Below are positions 1 through 7,151 of a stretch of DNA of 7,314 bases, one piece after another. Position numbers and translations under genes: made by a program. Origin of the DNA: Lachnospiraceae bacterium (lineage in GTDB: Bacteria > Bacillota_A > Clostridia > Lachnospirales > Lachnospiraceae); NCBI GenBank assembly GCA_024691045.1, contig JAILOC010000202.1:1-7314 (forward strand), given 5' to 3'. Positions within the stretch are counted from its first letter, which is position 1; each line of letters starts with the position of its first letter. The notes beneath the pieces are model-generated. The model was not told the DNA's origin, ran no database searches, and saw only the letters and a program-made list of their open reading frames with translations.

Positions 1-4
1 CACA

Positions 5-2308
5 TCACTTCACAATATCCGACAGGAATTTTGTCATTCCCGAATATTCCCGCAAAAATGCTGCGTGATTATCCTTCACATAACCAAGATCACCGTTTGC
101 GGATGCCTCTTCAAGCAGTCTTGCCTTCTCGGACAGCTCCATGGCACCGATCGTCTTGGAACCGCTTTTTACCGAATGTATCAGCGTACGGTATTCCTTC
201 ATATCCTCTGCCTTAAGGAAATCGTCAAGCGATGCTCTCTTTTCGGCATACGTTGATGTGTACTCCGAAATGACTTCCCTGTAGAATTCCTTATCCTTGC
301 CGCAGTAATTCAGTGCCGCTTCGGTATCGATGCCCTTTCTCTTCAGCTCTTCCAGAAAGTCACCTTTTTCGGCAGTATCTTCCTGCACAGCTTCTTCCTT
401 ATCCTCTGACGGCGAAAATTCCATTACCTCATCTTCCGCATCATCGTTAAATACGGGAGCTGTCATGGGCTCAGGTTTTTCCTCTTCCGGCACATCCTGC
501 TTCATCGTTACAAACTCGGGAGGCAGGAACTCAAGAAGCTTTTCCTCGAGCTCCGTGATCTCCACCGGCTTGGAGAGATAATCGTCGAAGCCGTCCTCGA
601 GGTACTTTTCCCTGGCACCCACAACCGCATTTGCCGTCAGCACGATGATCTTCGTTCCCTCGGGAATAAGGTCCATCTCCTTAAGCTTTCCAAGCGTTTC
701 CACGCCGTCCATCTTGGGCATCATATGGTCAAGGAATACGATATGGTAAAAATGCTCCCTGATCTTGCCGATCGCTTCCGCTCCGGAAAATGCCAGATCC
801 GGAACGATCCCGTTTCTCTTGAGAAGGTTCTTTACAACCTTGCAGTTCATCTCATTATCGTCCACGATCAGGATCCTTGCGTCAGGCGCATAGACATACG
901 GCTTGGATCTCATATGTCCCGAAGCCTTGGCGTATCTTTCGGTATAATCTCCGATCGGTGTCTCATCAATTATTTTCTGTCTTATGACAAAAGAAAACCT
1001 TGATCCGACGCCGTATTCCGATTCAACCTCAAGCTTCGAATCCATCATATCCAGAAGCTTAGTGACTATCGCCATTCCAAGGCCGGTTCCTTCTATGCCG
1101 CGGTTTCTTTTCTCATCGATCCGGGTGAAGGATTCAAACAGCTTGTCCATATCCTCCTTGCGGATTCCTATTCCGGTGTCGGATACAACAACCTCTATCA
1201 GAATGTTTCCGAGTGCGCGCTCCTTCTCCATAACGGTCAGGGTCACGCTTCCACGTTCGGTATATTTGACCGCATTGGTAAGAAGGTTCATGACAACCTG
1301 CGAAAACCGCACATCATCTCCGAACAGTTCCGAAGGAAGCTTTCTGTCGACCACAACCTTGAGTTCAAGCTCTCTGGCTTCAGCCCTTGCCTTGATCGAA
1401 TTGACCAGATTGTTGATGACCGAAGCAAGATCGTATTCGACGGGAATGATCTCCATCTTGCCATCTTCTATCTTGGAAAAATCGAGTATCGAATTGATGA
1501 TGTAGAGGAGGTTTCTTCCGGATGCGGAGATATTTTCTGCATACTCGAGAATGTCCTTATTGTCGCTCTCTCGAAGGATCATCTCGTTCATTCCGAGAAC
1601 GGCATTGATGGGAGTCCTGATCTCATGCGACATCTGCGCAAGGAATCTGCTCTTTGCCTTATCGGCCTGGATGGCAATGTCTGCAGCTTCCCTGAGCCTG
1701 GCCTCATATTCAATCTCGGTAACATTGGAGATCTGATAGCTGCTTACGGTTATGAAGACGACAAATGCATCGACGAAATACAGAACAGGGTATCTGTTCA
1801 TGAACGTCTCGGAATAGTACGCCGCCATATTCTCCCTGTACGGAGTATAGAACATGCATATGAAAAGAATTTCGTAATAGATAGAAAGAAATATCCCGTG
1901 CTTGGCTCCGATAAGGAAGCTGACTCCTATCGGAACTATAAGAGTCCACAGTATCGCAAATCCGTCATTTACTCCCTTAAGACTGTAATAAGTAAATATG
2001 CCCAGTCCGATTATCATAACAGTGAACTCAACGGGCTTTCTCTTTTTGCGGACCCTGATCTCAAAGACCATGAAAAGACCGAGAACGGCGATGGCTGCAG
2101 TGGTAAAGGTTACAAAGCCCTTGTGCTGGGTCACGTTTATAAGTGTCATGACCAGGCCGCCTAGTGAAACGGCAATGCCAAGCAGCGTGATGGCCCTTAC
2201 ATTCCTGTCATGTCTGGCCCCCACGAATATATTCTGGTTCATGAAGTGATAGTATTCTTTTGTAAAAGGGATAATGACTTTTCTGTTAGTCGTCAGGTCT
2301 TCAGACAT
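5..2308 (-). CDS. Hybrid sensor histidine kinase with receiver and Hpt domains
   Basis: This is a membrane-bound sensor kinase that carries a whole His-Asp-His relay in one chain of 767 residues. Six hydrophobic segments fill the N-terminus (about 37-57, 69-84, 95-110, 117-134, 137-155, 176-194) with only short loops, so there is no large extracellular sensor domain. The HisKA H-box follows with SHEIRTPIN (phosphorylated His228). The HATPase domain has N-box NLLTNAVKY (Asn345), G1 DTGIG (Asp377) and G2 GTGLGMAI (407-414). The receiver (about 477-596) has the acidic pair Asp483/484, phospho-acceptor Asp527 in FLDHMMP, Thr558 and Lys580. An acidic linker (about 597-648) leads to a C-terminal Hpt domain with HSVKSGSKTIG (His711). 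There is no DNA-binding domain, so the output must be a separate response regulator, not seen here. The start is ATG 2308, with GGGTGG four bases upstream; an in-frame TTG at 2320 is the first codon overlapping that site and is less likely. It overlaps the end of the editing-protein gene by 16 nt. The signal sensed is unknown. Confidence 0.96.
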   Translation of the reverse strand: MSEDLTTNRKVIIPFTKEYYHFMNQNIFVGARHDRNVRAITLLGIAVSLGGLVMTLINVTQHKGFVTFTTAAIAVLGLFMVFEIRVRKKRKPVEFTVMIIGLGIFTYYSLKGVNDGFAILWTLIVPIGVSFLIGAKHGIFLSIYYEILFICMFYTPYRENMAAYYSETFMNRYPVLYFVDAFVVFITVSSYQISNVTEIEYEARLREAADIAIQADKAKSRFLAQMSHEIRTPINAVLGMNEMILRESDNKDILEYAENISASGRNLLYIINSILDFSKIEDGKMEIIPVEYDLASVINNLVNSIKARAEARELELKVVVDRKLPSELFGDDVRFSQVVMNLLTNAVKYTERGSVTLTVMEKERALGNILIEVVVSDTGIGIRKEDMDKLFESFTRIDEKRNRGIEGTGLGMAIVTKLLDMMDSKLEVESEYGVGSRFSFVIRQKIIDETPIGDYTERYAKASGHMRSKPYVYAPDARILIVDDNEMNCKVVKNLLKRNGIVPDLAFSGAEAIGKIREHFYHIVFLDHMMPKMDGVETLGKLKEMDLIPEGTKIIVLTANAVVGAREKYLEDGFDDYLSKPVEITELEEKLLEFLPPEFVTMKQDVPEEEKPEPMTAPVFNDDAEDEVMEFSPSEDKEEAVQEDTAEKGDFLEELKRKGIDTEAALNYCGKDKEFYREVISEYTSTYAEKRASLDDFLKAEDMKEYRTLIHSVKSGSKTIGAMELSEKARLLEEASANGDLGYVKDNHAAFLREYSGMTKFLSDIVK

Positions 2309-3492
2309 ATTTCCACCCAAAATCCGGTTATCTCATCCTGAGCAGAAGATGTACGTCCCTGTATCATCTCGGCAGAACCTCCGCCTTTTGAAGAAAGTTT
2401 TTCCCTCATAAGCTTCGCAAGCTCGCGTGCATCAAGGCCGCGTCCGCCCGCGTAATACATATATCCTTTTTGATCGTTCCCGGCAAATATCCCGACATAG
2501 CCGGACTTTCTGGCGGTCAGTTCGTTGAAGATGTTCTTCATTGAAACCGGCGAAAGCTCCATATCGGTAAAGATACATCCCGGGCCGTCATCCGTGATCC
2601 CGGAAAGGATCGCTTTTTCCGCATATTCCGAAAGCTTTGCCTTAAGAACGCGGTTTTCATCCCTTAAGCTTTCTGCGATCCCGGGAACATTATCACGATG
2701 TGTCGAAAAGCTCTTGGCGAGCGATTCGAGGTTATCGATATTTTTCTCTATGAACTCAAGAGCCCTTAAGCCGCAGAGAATGCTCAGCTGCGTTCCTCCT
2801 TTTACGGAGGCAAAAGAAATAACCTTGATGATGCCGATGCTTCCTGTCCTTGCCACATGGGGTGCACAGCATGCACAGACATCAAGAGGCGAGCCGGGAT
2901 CTCCTATAGTAATGAGCCTTACCTGTCCCGCTATCTCTATCTTGCTCCTGTATTCCATGGAAGCGAGCTCTTCCCGGGAAGGATAGGAATCCGTAATGGG
3001 CAGGTCTTCGTAAACCGCTTTGTTGGCCCTGATCTCGATCTCCCTGATCTGCTCTGCGGAAAGCTTGCCCGAGACCGTCAGTGTAACGGGTTCGTCATCG
3101 CTGAGATGAAAGCCGATATTGTCATAGCCGTACAGATTATGTATAAGTCCCGATACGATATGCTCTCCACTGTGGTTCTGCATCCTCGAAAAACGCGTCT
3201 TCCAATCAAGGACACATCTCACACTGCTTCCCGCAGGTATCTCACAGTCAACCGCATACCTTATATCCGTATCACCCTCGGAAGCATTTCCGATAAGCTC
3301 ACCATTAAGGACACTGACCTTTCTGTCTCCGTATAAAAGAAATCCCGCATCGGAATACTGTCCGCCCTCCTCGGGGAACAGTATGGTCTCTTTTAGTTTA
3401 ACGTAAAACTGTCCGTCCTCACAAGTACTCTCTGTGACGATAGTTTCAAGTTCCTTAAGAAAGCTTTGTCTTTCGTATACTTTTTCAGTCAT
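2293..3492 (-). CDS. AlaX-type alanyl-tRNA editing protein with DHHA1 domain
   Basis: A 399-residue free-standing homologue of the editing half of alanyl-tRNA synthetase. The family hydrolyses mischarged Ser-tRNA(Ala), and in some members Gly-tRNA(Ala), in the cytoplasm. An N-terminal barrel part carries FPEEGGQYSD (39-48), matching the family FxPEGGGQxxD signature with one Gly replaced by Glu. The zinc-binding editing site is seen as HSGEH (His107, His111) and CCAPH (Cys208, His212). A helical linker with coiled-coil character (about 245-295) precedes a C-terminal DHHA1 domain ending in KGGGSAEMIQG (369-379), the GGG...QG signature. The length and DHHA1 tail fit the long AlaX class. There are no aminoacylation motifs, so this is not a truncated alaS by its architecture. 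The start is ATG 3492 with AGGAG at 3501-3505, eight bases upstream and inside the end of the transporter gene; only 3 nt separate the two genes. This suggests translational coupling. Substrate class (Ser versus Gly) cannot be told from sequence by eye. Confidence 0.94.
   Translation of the reverse strand: MTEKVYERQSFLKELETIVTESTCEDGQFYVKLKETILFPEEGGQYSDAGFLLYGDRKVSVLNGELIGNASEGDTDIRYAVDCEIPAGSSVRCVLDWKTRFSRMQNHSGEHIVSGLIHNLYGYDNIGFHLSDDEPVTLTVSGKLSAEQIREIEIRANKAVYEDLPITDSYPSREELASMEYRSKIEIAGQVRLITIGDPGSPLDVCACCAPHVARTGSIGIIKVISFASVKGGTQLSILCGLRALEFIEKNIDNLESLAKSFSTHRDNVPGIAESLRDENRVLKAKLSEYAEKAILSGITDDGPGCIFTDMELSPVSMKNIFNELTARKSGYVGIFAGNDQKGYMYYAGGRGLDARELAKLMREKLSSKGGGSAEMIQGRTSSAQDEITGFWVEICLKT
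2313..2318 (-). promoter_or_regulatory. Ribosome binding site deciding the kinase start
   Basis: GGGTGG lies four bases before ATG 2308, inside the 3' end of the editing-protein gene. The possible upstream in-frame TTG at 2318-2320 overlaps this site and has no purine-rich site of its own that I can see, so ATG 2308 is preferred. The spacing is slightly short, so this is a moderate-strength call. Confidence 0.6.
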
Positions 3493-3495
3493 CTA

Positions 3496-4932
3496 TCAGG
3501 CTCCTGTACCGTTTCCTGTCACTTCTTTTCCGGGATTTTCGACGGCAAGATTCTTAAGCCAGCGCTCCTTCTTCAGCCAGAAATGAAATCCCGCTATCTT
3601 GATGAAGTCGAGAAGCTTGACTCCGCAGTACATTCCGACGGGTCCGATGTCCGTAAAGAATGCAAGTAACAGCAGCATGGGGATCATCATAAAGATAGTG
3701 ATCAGCGAATCGGCAACGGCTCCCATTGCGGTATCCCCGCCGGATCTTGCTACCGCCTGCTGTGTGTTCATATAGACCCATACAGGCATAAAGAGCGACA
3801 TCAGTATGACCATGTTCGTGCATATATGTATCGCACCGTCGCTGAGTCTTCCTCCGAATACGAGCGGTATGATAAGTGTTGTGCCAATCCCGGAAAGTGT
3901 CATAAGAAAACCGAATATGGCGGAACCCGACAAAAGCCAGGTCTTCTCCCTGCGTGCCTTTTCAAGATCTCCCATTCCGAGTGTCTTACCGAGGATGACT
4001 CCCGTTGACGAATAGATCCCCTCGAATGCGACAAAGAACAGATTGGCGATCGTAAAGCTCGATGCCATTCCCGATACAACATCCGCTCCGCCTCTTCCGT
4101 TATAAATTGCGGTTGTAAGTGTTTCGGAAAGGATCCAGACCATCTCACAGAAAAGAACAAGCGAGCCCTTCTTCAGTATCTCTCCGAAAAGCTTCCAGTC
4201 TATTTTGAGCAGCCCGGTGAATCTGACAGCAAACTCCGGCTTCATCTTAATATAGATGATCACGAATATGACCAGTTCAAGAGTCCGGGCTATGACAGTT
4301 GCGATTGCCGCTCCGCGGACTTCAAGTCTCGGTGCTCCGAGATTGCCGTATATGAGAAGCCAGTTGAAGAAAGTATTCGTAAGAGTCGCAACTATCGTAA
4401 CCGCAAGAGGTATCTTGACCTTCCCCATATCACGAAGTGAGGTTGCGATACAGAGCGAAACCGTCATCGGAAGCCCGATAAAAAATGATATGCGCATATA
4501 GCTTACGGCCTGATCGAGGATGAGCGGCGCATCGGTGTTTCCGATAAGCATCAGTGAAAGAACCTGTCTCGGGAAAACAATGCATACCAGAAAAAAGGGA
4601 ACAAATGCAGCCAGCCCCATTGCCAGTTTAAACCGGAATACCTGCTTCATTCCATCCGGATCCCTGGCGCCGTAGAACTGGGTCATGAATATTCCACCGG
4701 CCATGCATATAGCATTCAGGTAAACGAAAAATACAAAGAGCACCTGACCTGCCACATTGACACCGGACATACAGATATCGCCGAGTCCCGATACCATAAA
4801 ATTATCGACAAGCGAAACAAGGCTCTGGATCAGAGCCTGGAGCATGATCGGGACAGCAATCTTAAGGGCGCTTGTATAAAAGCGCCCTGTTCCGAAGAGT
4901 CTGTTTTTTTCTTTTACGATCACGTCAGTCAT
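3496..4932 (-). CDS. MATE family multidrug/metabolite efflux transporter
   Basis: A 478-residue inner-membrane transporter of the multidrug and toxic compound extrusion (MATE) family, which uses a Na+ or H+ gradient to export organic cations, drugs or metabolites. Length and a near-continuous series of hydrophobic segments (about twelve) fit the family. The first repeat shows the usual pattern with LVDNFMVSGLG (41-51, Asp43). The middle of the protein has TNTFFNWLLIYG (185-196) followed by VRGAAIATVIAR (205-216). The second repeat has GVILGKTLGMGDLEKAR (311-327), the counterpart of the family E/G-V-x-x-G-x-x-L-G-x-G motif. The C-terminus is a short hydrophilic tail. ATG 4932 is the first in-frame start; no clear Shine-Dalgarno site precedes it, so it may depend on translation arriving from upstream. 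It begins 24 nt after the end of the pilin-like frame and is followed 3 nt later by the editing-protein gene. The exported substrate cannot be predicted. Confidence 0.95.
   Translation of the reverse strand: MTDVIVKEKNRLFGTGRFYTSALKIAVPIMLQALIQSLVSLVDNFMVSGLGDICMSGVNVAGQVLFVFFVYLNAICMAGGIFMTQFYGARDPDGMKQVFRFKLAMGLAAFVPFFLVCIVFPRQVLSLMLIGNTDAPLILDQAVSYMRISFFIGLPMTVSLCIATSLRDMGKVKIPLAVTIVATLTNTFFNWLLIYGNLGAPRLEVRGAAIATVIARTLELVIFVIIYIKMKPEFAVRFTGLLKIDWKLFGEILKKGSLVLFCEMVWILSETLTTAIYNGRGGADVVSGMASSFTIANLFFVAFEGIYSSTGVILGKTLGMGDLEKARREKTWLLSGSAIFGFLMTLSGIGTTLIIPLVFGGRLSDGAIHICTNMVILMSLFMPVWVYMNTQQAVARSGGDTAMGAVADSLITIFMMIPMLLLLAFFTDIGPVGMYCGVKLLDFIKIAGFHFWLKKERWLKNLAVENPGKEVTGNGTGA
3501..3505 (-). 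promoter_or_regulatory. Ribosome binding site of the editing-protein gene
   Basis: AGGAG sits eight bases before ATG 3492 and lies within the last codons of the MATE gene, just before its TGA (3496-3498). It fixes the start of the editing protein and places stop and restart within a few bases, the usual layout for coupled translation. Confidence 0.8.
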
Positions 4933-4956
4933 AGATCATTATTTATGAGTCTTGAG

Positions 4957-5523
4957 TCAGTTCCAGAAAGAAGACTGACTTACAGTACCGCTATACTTAG
5001 TATTGATGGACTCGTCGCGTGCTATCAGGTAGTACTGAAGTCTCATCTTTTTGAGTTCGCCCGACAATACAACGTTGTAATCGTTAAATACGAATGTAGT
5101 CCCGTCAGCTCTGAGATTGGTAGTTGTCCAGGTTCCGTTTTAATAATACCAGGCCTTTGAGGAGGCAGTCTCCATGTACACAGCATAATAAACGGTGTAC
5201 TTATCCGTATCGGAAACCGTATAGCTACCGGCGGAAGCACCCTGATCCTGATTCTTTTTTTTATTCGGAGAACGATCTCATCCGCCGGTAACAATAGGCA
5301 CATTAGGTGCCAGAGTGCCGTCATTAAGTGCATACTGCTGGGAAAACATAGCCTGAGCCGCATCAAAACAGGATTTCGCATTTGGAAGATATTTCTTCGC
5401 CCTGACTTCGTCAATATATCCGATTAGAGTAGGTATGAGCAGTGCGGATAGAATGGCCAGTATTACTATGAGTTCTACGAGCGTAAAACCTTTGTCTGAT
5501 CTCTTTTTCAGCTTTCTTTTATT
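4957..5523 (-). pseudogene. Type IV pilin/pseudopilin-like gene, disrupted by two in-frame stops
   Basis: One reading frame of 188 codons encodes a prepilin-like protein but is broken. It opens with a basic leader (KRKLKKRSDKG) cleaved by prepilin peptidase before FTLVELIVILAILSALL, with Glu at mature position 5, the class III signal of type IV pilins and type II secretion pseudopilins. An alpha-helix with DAAQAMFSQQYALNDG follows. A TGA at 5278-5280 (codon 82) then interrupts, but the same frame continues with GSYTVSDTDKYTVYYAVYM, meets a TAA at 5140-5142 (codon 128) after SSKAWYY, and goes on through NGTWTTTNLRADGTTFVFND to a TGA at 4957-4959. The other frames over this stretch read as Arg/Pro/Ile-rich or stop-filled nonsense. 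No in-frame ATG, GTG or TTG follows the Shine-Dalgarno sequence (GGGGGAG, 5526-5532), so the true start is missing or non-standard; the feature begins at the AAT codon where ATG would be expected. In the intact state it would be a secreted surface filament or pseudopilin subunit. A short product ending at 5278 remains possible but lacks a credible start. Confidence 0.82.
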
Positions 5524-5525
5524 CT

Positions 5526-5532
5526 CTCCCCC
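5526..5532 (-). promoter_or_regulatory. Orphan Shine-Dalgarno site of the pilin-like gene
   Basis: GGGGGAG lies about 40 bases before the prepilin cleavage site, exactly where a leader peptide start would need it. The bases just after read GAATAAAAGAAAG; a single G inserted after GAAT would give ATG AAA AGA AAG in the pilin frame. The only ATG nearby (5532-5534) overlaps the site and is out of frame, opening an eight-codon ORF. Confidence 0.55.
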
Positions 5533-5562
5533 ATTAATATAACTTAAGCACAAATCAAAATG

Positions 5563-5571
5563 ATTATACCA
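5563..5571 (-). promoter_or_regulatory. Extended -10 promoter of the pilin/MATE/alaX/kinase unit
   Basis: TGGTATAAT is a perfect extended -10 element (TGn followed by TATAAT). The expected -35 position holds only a T-rich sequence formed by the U-tract of the preceding terminator, which is acceptable for an extended -10 promoter. Transcription would start near 5556, giving a leader of roughly 25 nt before the Shine-Dalgarno site. No other convincing promoter is seen before the MATE gene, so this probably serves all four frames. Confidence 0.75.
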
Positions 5572-5581
5572 TAAAACAGAC

Positions 5582-5616
5582 AAAAAAAGAACCTTGCGTA
5601 TGCTTACACAAGGCTC
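5582..5616 (-). terminator. Rho-independent terminator of the lipoprotein gene
   Basis: Read on the minus strand, GAGCCTTGTGTA pairs with TACGCAAGGTTC to form a 12-bp stem (two G-U pairs) with an AGCA loop (stem 5589-5616), followed directly by seven U (5582-5588). It begins 20 nt after the lipoprotein stop codon and ends right at the next promoter. The plus-strand reading has only three U after the stem, so it is not clearly bidirectional. Confidence 0.9.
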
Positions 5617-5636
5617 TTTAATGACATATTCGGGCT

Positions 5637-7058
5637 TTATAATGATTCATGATAATAATGAAAATCCATCAGTTCATATCCAAAAGTACCGCCGGTGGTA
5701 TTCAGCACAAATCTTACATGCCCCATAATCTCACCGCTCAGATCACTTATCATATCGGCGTATACTATATAAACGCCGTCACTCTCAGCAACGGATACCA
5801 GCTCTGCATGCTGCTCATACGGTGCGCCGGCACATGTATAGCAGTAACCGTCATCCATGCACAGGATTCCCTGCTCGGGCAGATGATCGATATCGATAAC
5901 CTCCGGCTCAAATTCCCTTTCTTCATCAAAGACTTCTTCATAGAATGCAGCCAGGTCGGATGCAGGCATTCTGTAGTCTGACCACATTGCATACTCACCA
6001 AGCACCTCAGGTTCGGATTCATCCAGTTTTTCACCGTAATGCGCGACCACTTCATAATCATTGTTCGAATAAAGAGCATCCTCGAAAGCTGCATCAATCT
6101 CATTTTGTATCATCATTGTGATCAGCTCAAAGAACTCTGCATCAGCCCCGGAAAGAGATCCGGGATCGATATCATGATATATTACGTCCTGCCCCGTCTC
6201 CATTCCGCGAAAAGGACTCATCATAACAACAAAATGATCGTCATACCTGATCTCGACATACTCTGCCCTGTTCATTGCCGCGAAGGTAACCCATGCGGTT
6301 CCACCATCCGCAAGCTCCCATCCGATCATCCTTGGAACAGTTTCTTCATTGGCTTTATAATCACGGCCGAGATAATACACAAGATCGTCGAAAACCCAGG
6401 TGTCATTCACGCTTTCAAAAAAATCCGCTGTTGCAGGCTCATTCAGATACACAGGTTCCTGAGGCTCCGTAAAAAGAGCCCACTTTTCCTCAGCTTCTTC
6501 CTCCGCATCGTGAATGACTTCATTTATTACGGCGACAACATTGTAAAATCTCTCGTGCTTCCTGCCGCTTTCTTGTCCTGCGCCGTATCCGCCGCTCAGG
6601 CAGGTTCCGTCCTCAGTCTTCACCTCGATATAATATGTCGCACCGTCATAAATCCCGTCCACACTCATATCTTCGGGAAGCTTTTCGAATTTATTGTAGA
6701 CAAGGGAATTAACGATTTTGTCCCATCCTTCCGGACTGAGATCGATCCACTCCGATGAATACTCGTCTTCGTCCGGCATCTCATCATCAAAATAATGATA
6801 ACCGTCTGTAGCATTCATCCAGTACTTCGTAAAGTCATATGTTGTTATCCTGTCCGGAGTAATGACATACACCACATATGCTGCGGGATCACCGATACAG
6901 ACAAGGTAAGTTATCTGCTCATATCCGGATGTATCCGATATGACCAACGGGTCCGAACCCAGGTCCATAGGTGGGCTTTCTATAGGTTCCGGTTCTCCGC
7001 AAGCCGCCAATATGAACAGGCACATAAGAATTGCGGTTATCTTAATCAGTTTTTTCAT
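5637..7058 (-). CDS. Putative secreted lipoprotein of unknown function
   Basis: A 473-residue protein with a classic lipoprotein signal: MKKLIK, a hydrophobic core, and lipobox L17-A18-A19-C20, so it should be lipid-anchored on the outer face of the cytoplasmic membrane. I do not recognise the mature domain. After a Pro/Glu-rich tether (about 21-32) it is strongly acidic, rich in Asp, Glu and Tyr, with alternating strand-like stretches and no transmembrane segment after the signal. It contains four further Cys in the mature part (in CIGDPA, TCLSGG, ILCMDDGYC and YTCAG contexts there are five in all), two of them close together in CMDDGYCYTC near the C-terminus. No catalytic motif is evident. 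The start is ATG 7058 with GGGAGG at 7066-7071; an in-frame ATG at 7103 would add 15 residues before the signal peptide and has no comparable site. The gene has its own leader and terminator, so it is probably monocistronic. Confidence 0.85.
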   Translation of the reverse strand: MKKLIKITAILMCLFILAACGEPEPIESPPMDLGSDPLVISDTSGYEQITYLVCIGDPAAYVVYVITPDRITTYDFTKYWMNATDGYHYFDDEMPDEDEYSSEWIDLSPEGWDKIVNSLVYNKFEKLPEDMSVDGIYDGATYYIEVKTEDGTCLSGGYGAGQESGRKHERFYNVVAVINEVIHDAEEEAEEKWALFTEPQEPVYLNEPATADFFESVNDTWVFDDLVYYLGRDYKANEETVPRMIGWELADGGTAWVTFAAMNRAEYVEIRYDDHFVVMMSPFRGMETGQDVIYHDIDPGSLSGADAEFFELITMMIQNEIDAAFEDALYSNNDYEVVAHYGEKLDESEPEVLGEYAMWSDYRMPASDLAAFYEEVFDEEREFEPEVIDIDHLPEQGILCMDDGYCYTCAGAPYEQHAELVSVAESDGVYIVYADMISDLSGEIMGHVRFVLNTTGGTFGYELMDFHYYHESL

Positions 7059-7065
7059 AACAGTT

Positions 7066-7071
7066 CCTCCC
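7066..7071 (-). promoter_or_regulatory. Ribosome binding site of the lipoprotein gene
   Basis: GGGAGG lies seven bases before ATG 7058. It decides the start in favour of the MKKLIK signal peptide over the upstream in-frame ATG at 7101-7103. Confidence 0.85.
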
Positions 7072-7082
7072 TTACACCTGTA

Positions 7083-7146
7083 TTGACGAAATATGCAGGG
7101 CATTCGTCACACATTAAGTTAAGTATACCTAATGATTTGACGAAAT
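7083..7146 (-). repeat. Three TGACGAA elements around the lipoprotein promoter
   Basis: The core TGACGAA occurs on the plus strand at 7084-7090 and 7138-7144 and inverted at 7103-7109. The two plus-strand copies extend to a 10-bp direct repeat, TTGACGAAAT (7083-7092 and 7137-7146). The 7084-7090 and 7103-7109 copies form an inverted repeat in the leader, which could be a 7-bp RNA stem or an operator. The third copy lies just upstream of the proposed -10. A regulator-binding role is only an inference. Confidence 0.45.
7122..7127 (-). promoter_or_regulatory. Possible -10 element of the lipoprotein gene
   Basis: TATACT on the minus strand lies 64 nt before the lipoprotein start and downstream of the ppdK terminator. 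No good -35 hexamer stands at 16-18 nt, so it is weak or needs an activator. It is offered because the upstream gene ends in a strong terminator, so the lipoprotein gene needs a promoter in this 93-nt interval. Confidence 0.35.
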
Positions 7147-7151
7147 GATAC

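Noticed and set aside
984..1505. 173-residue plus-strand ORF
   Set aside because: It is a Ser/Thr/Arg-rich shadow of the kinase domain coding sequence.
1625..2164. 179-residue plus-strand ORF
   Set aside because: It is antisense to the membrane and HisKA portion of the kinase, which carries all the recognisable motifs.
5255..5262. Eight-A run (minus strand) in the pilin-like frame as a slippage or recoding site
   Set aside because: The coding frame is the same before and after the run, so slippage would destroy the frame and cannot bypass the TGA upstream.
5043..5414. 123-residue open frame over the pilin-like region
   Set aside because: Its composition is Arg/Pro/Ile-rich and unlike a folded protein, and it overlaps in another phase the pilin frame, which has clear protein character on both sides of the stops.
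5278..5583. 101-residue pilin-like ORF taken as a complete gene starting at TTG 5583
   Set aside because: The TTG lies upstream of the promoter's expected transcription start, and the pilin-like sequence continues in frame past the TGA.
6039..6758. 239-residue plus-strand ORF
   Set aside because: It is antisense to the lipoprotein gene, has no ribosome binding site or recognisable motif, and the opposite strand has a signal peptide, lipobox and flanking signals.
7083..7146. TTGACG motifs as -35 boxes of a plus-strand promoter
   Set aside because: No -10 at suitable spacing and no plus-strand gene to serve.
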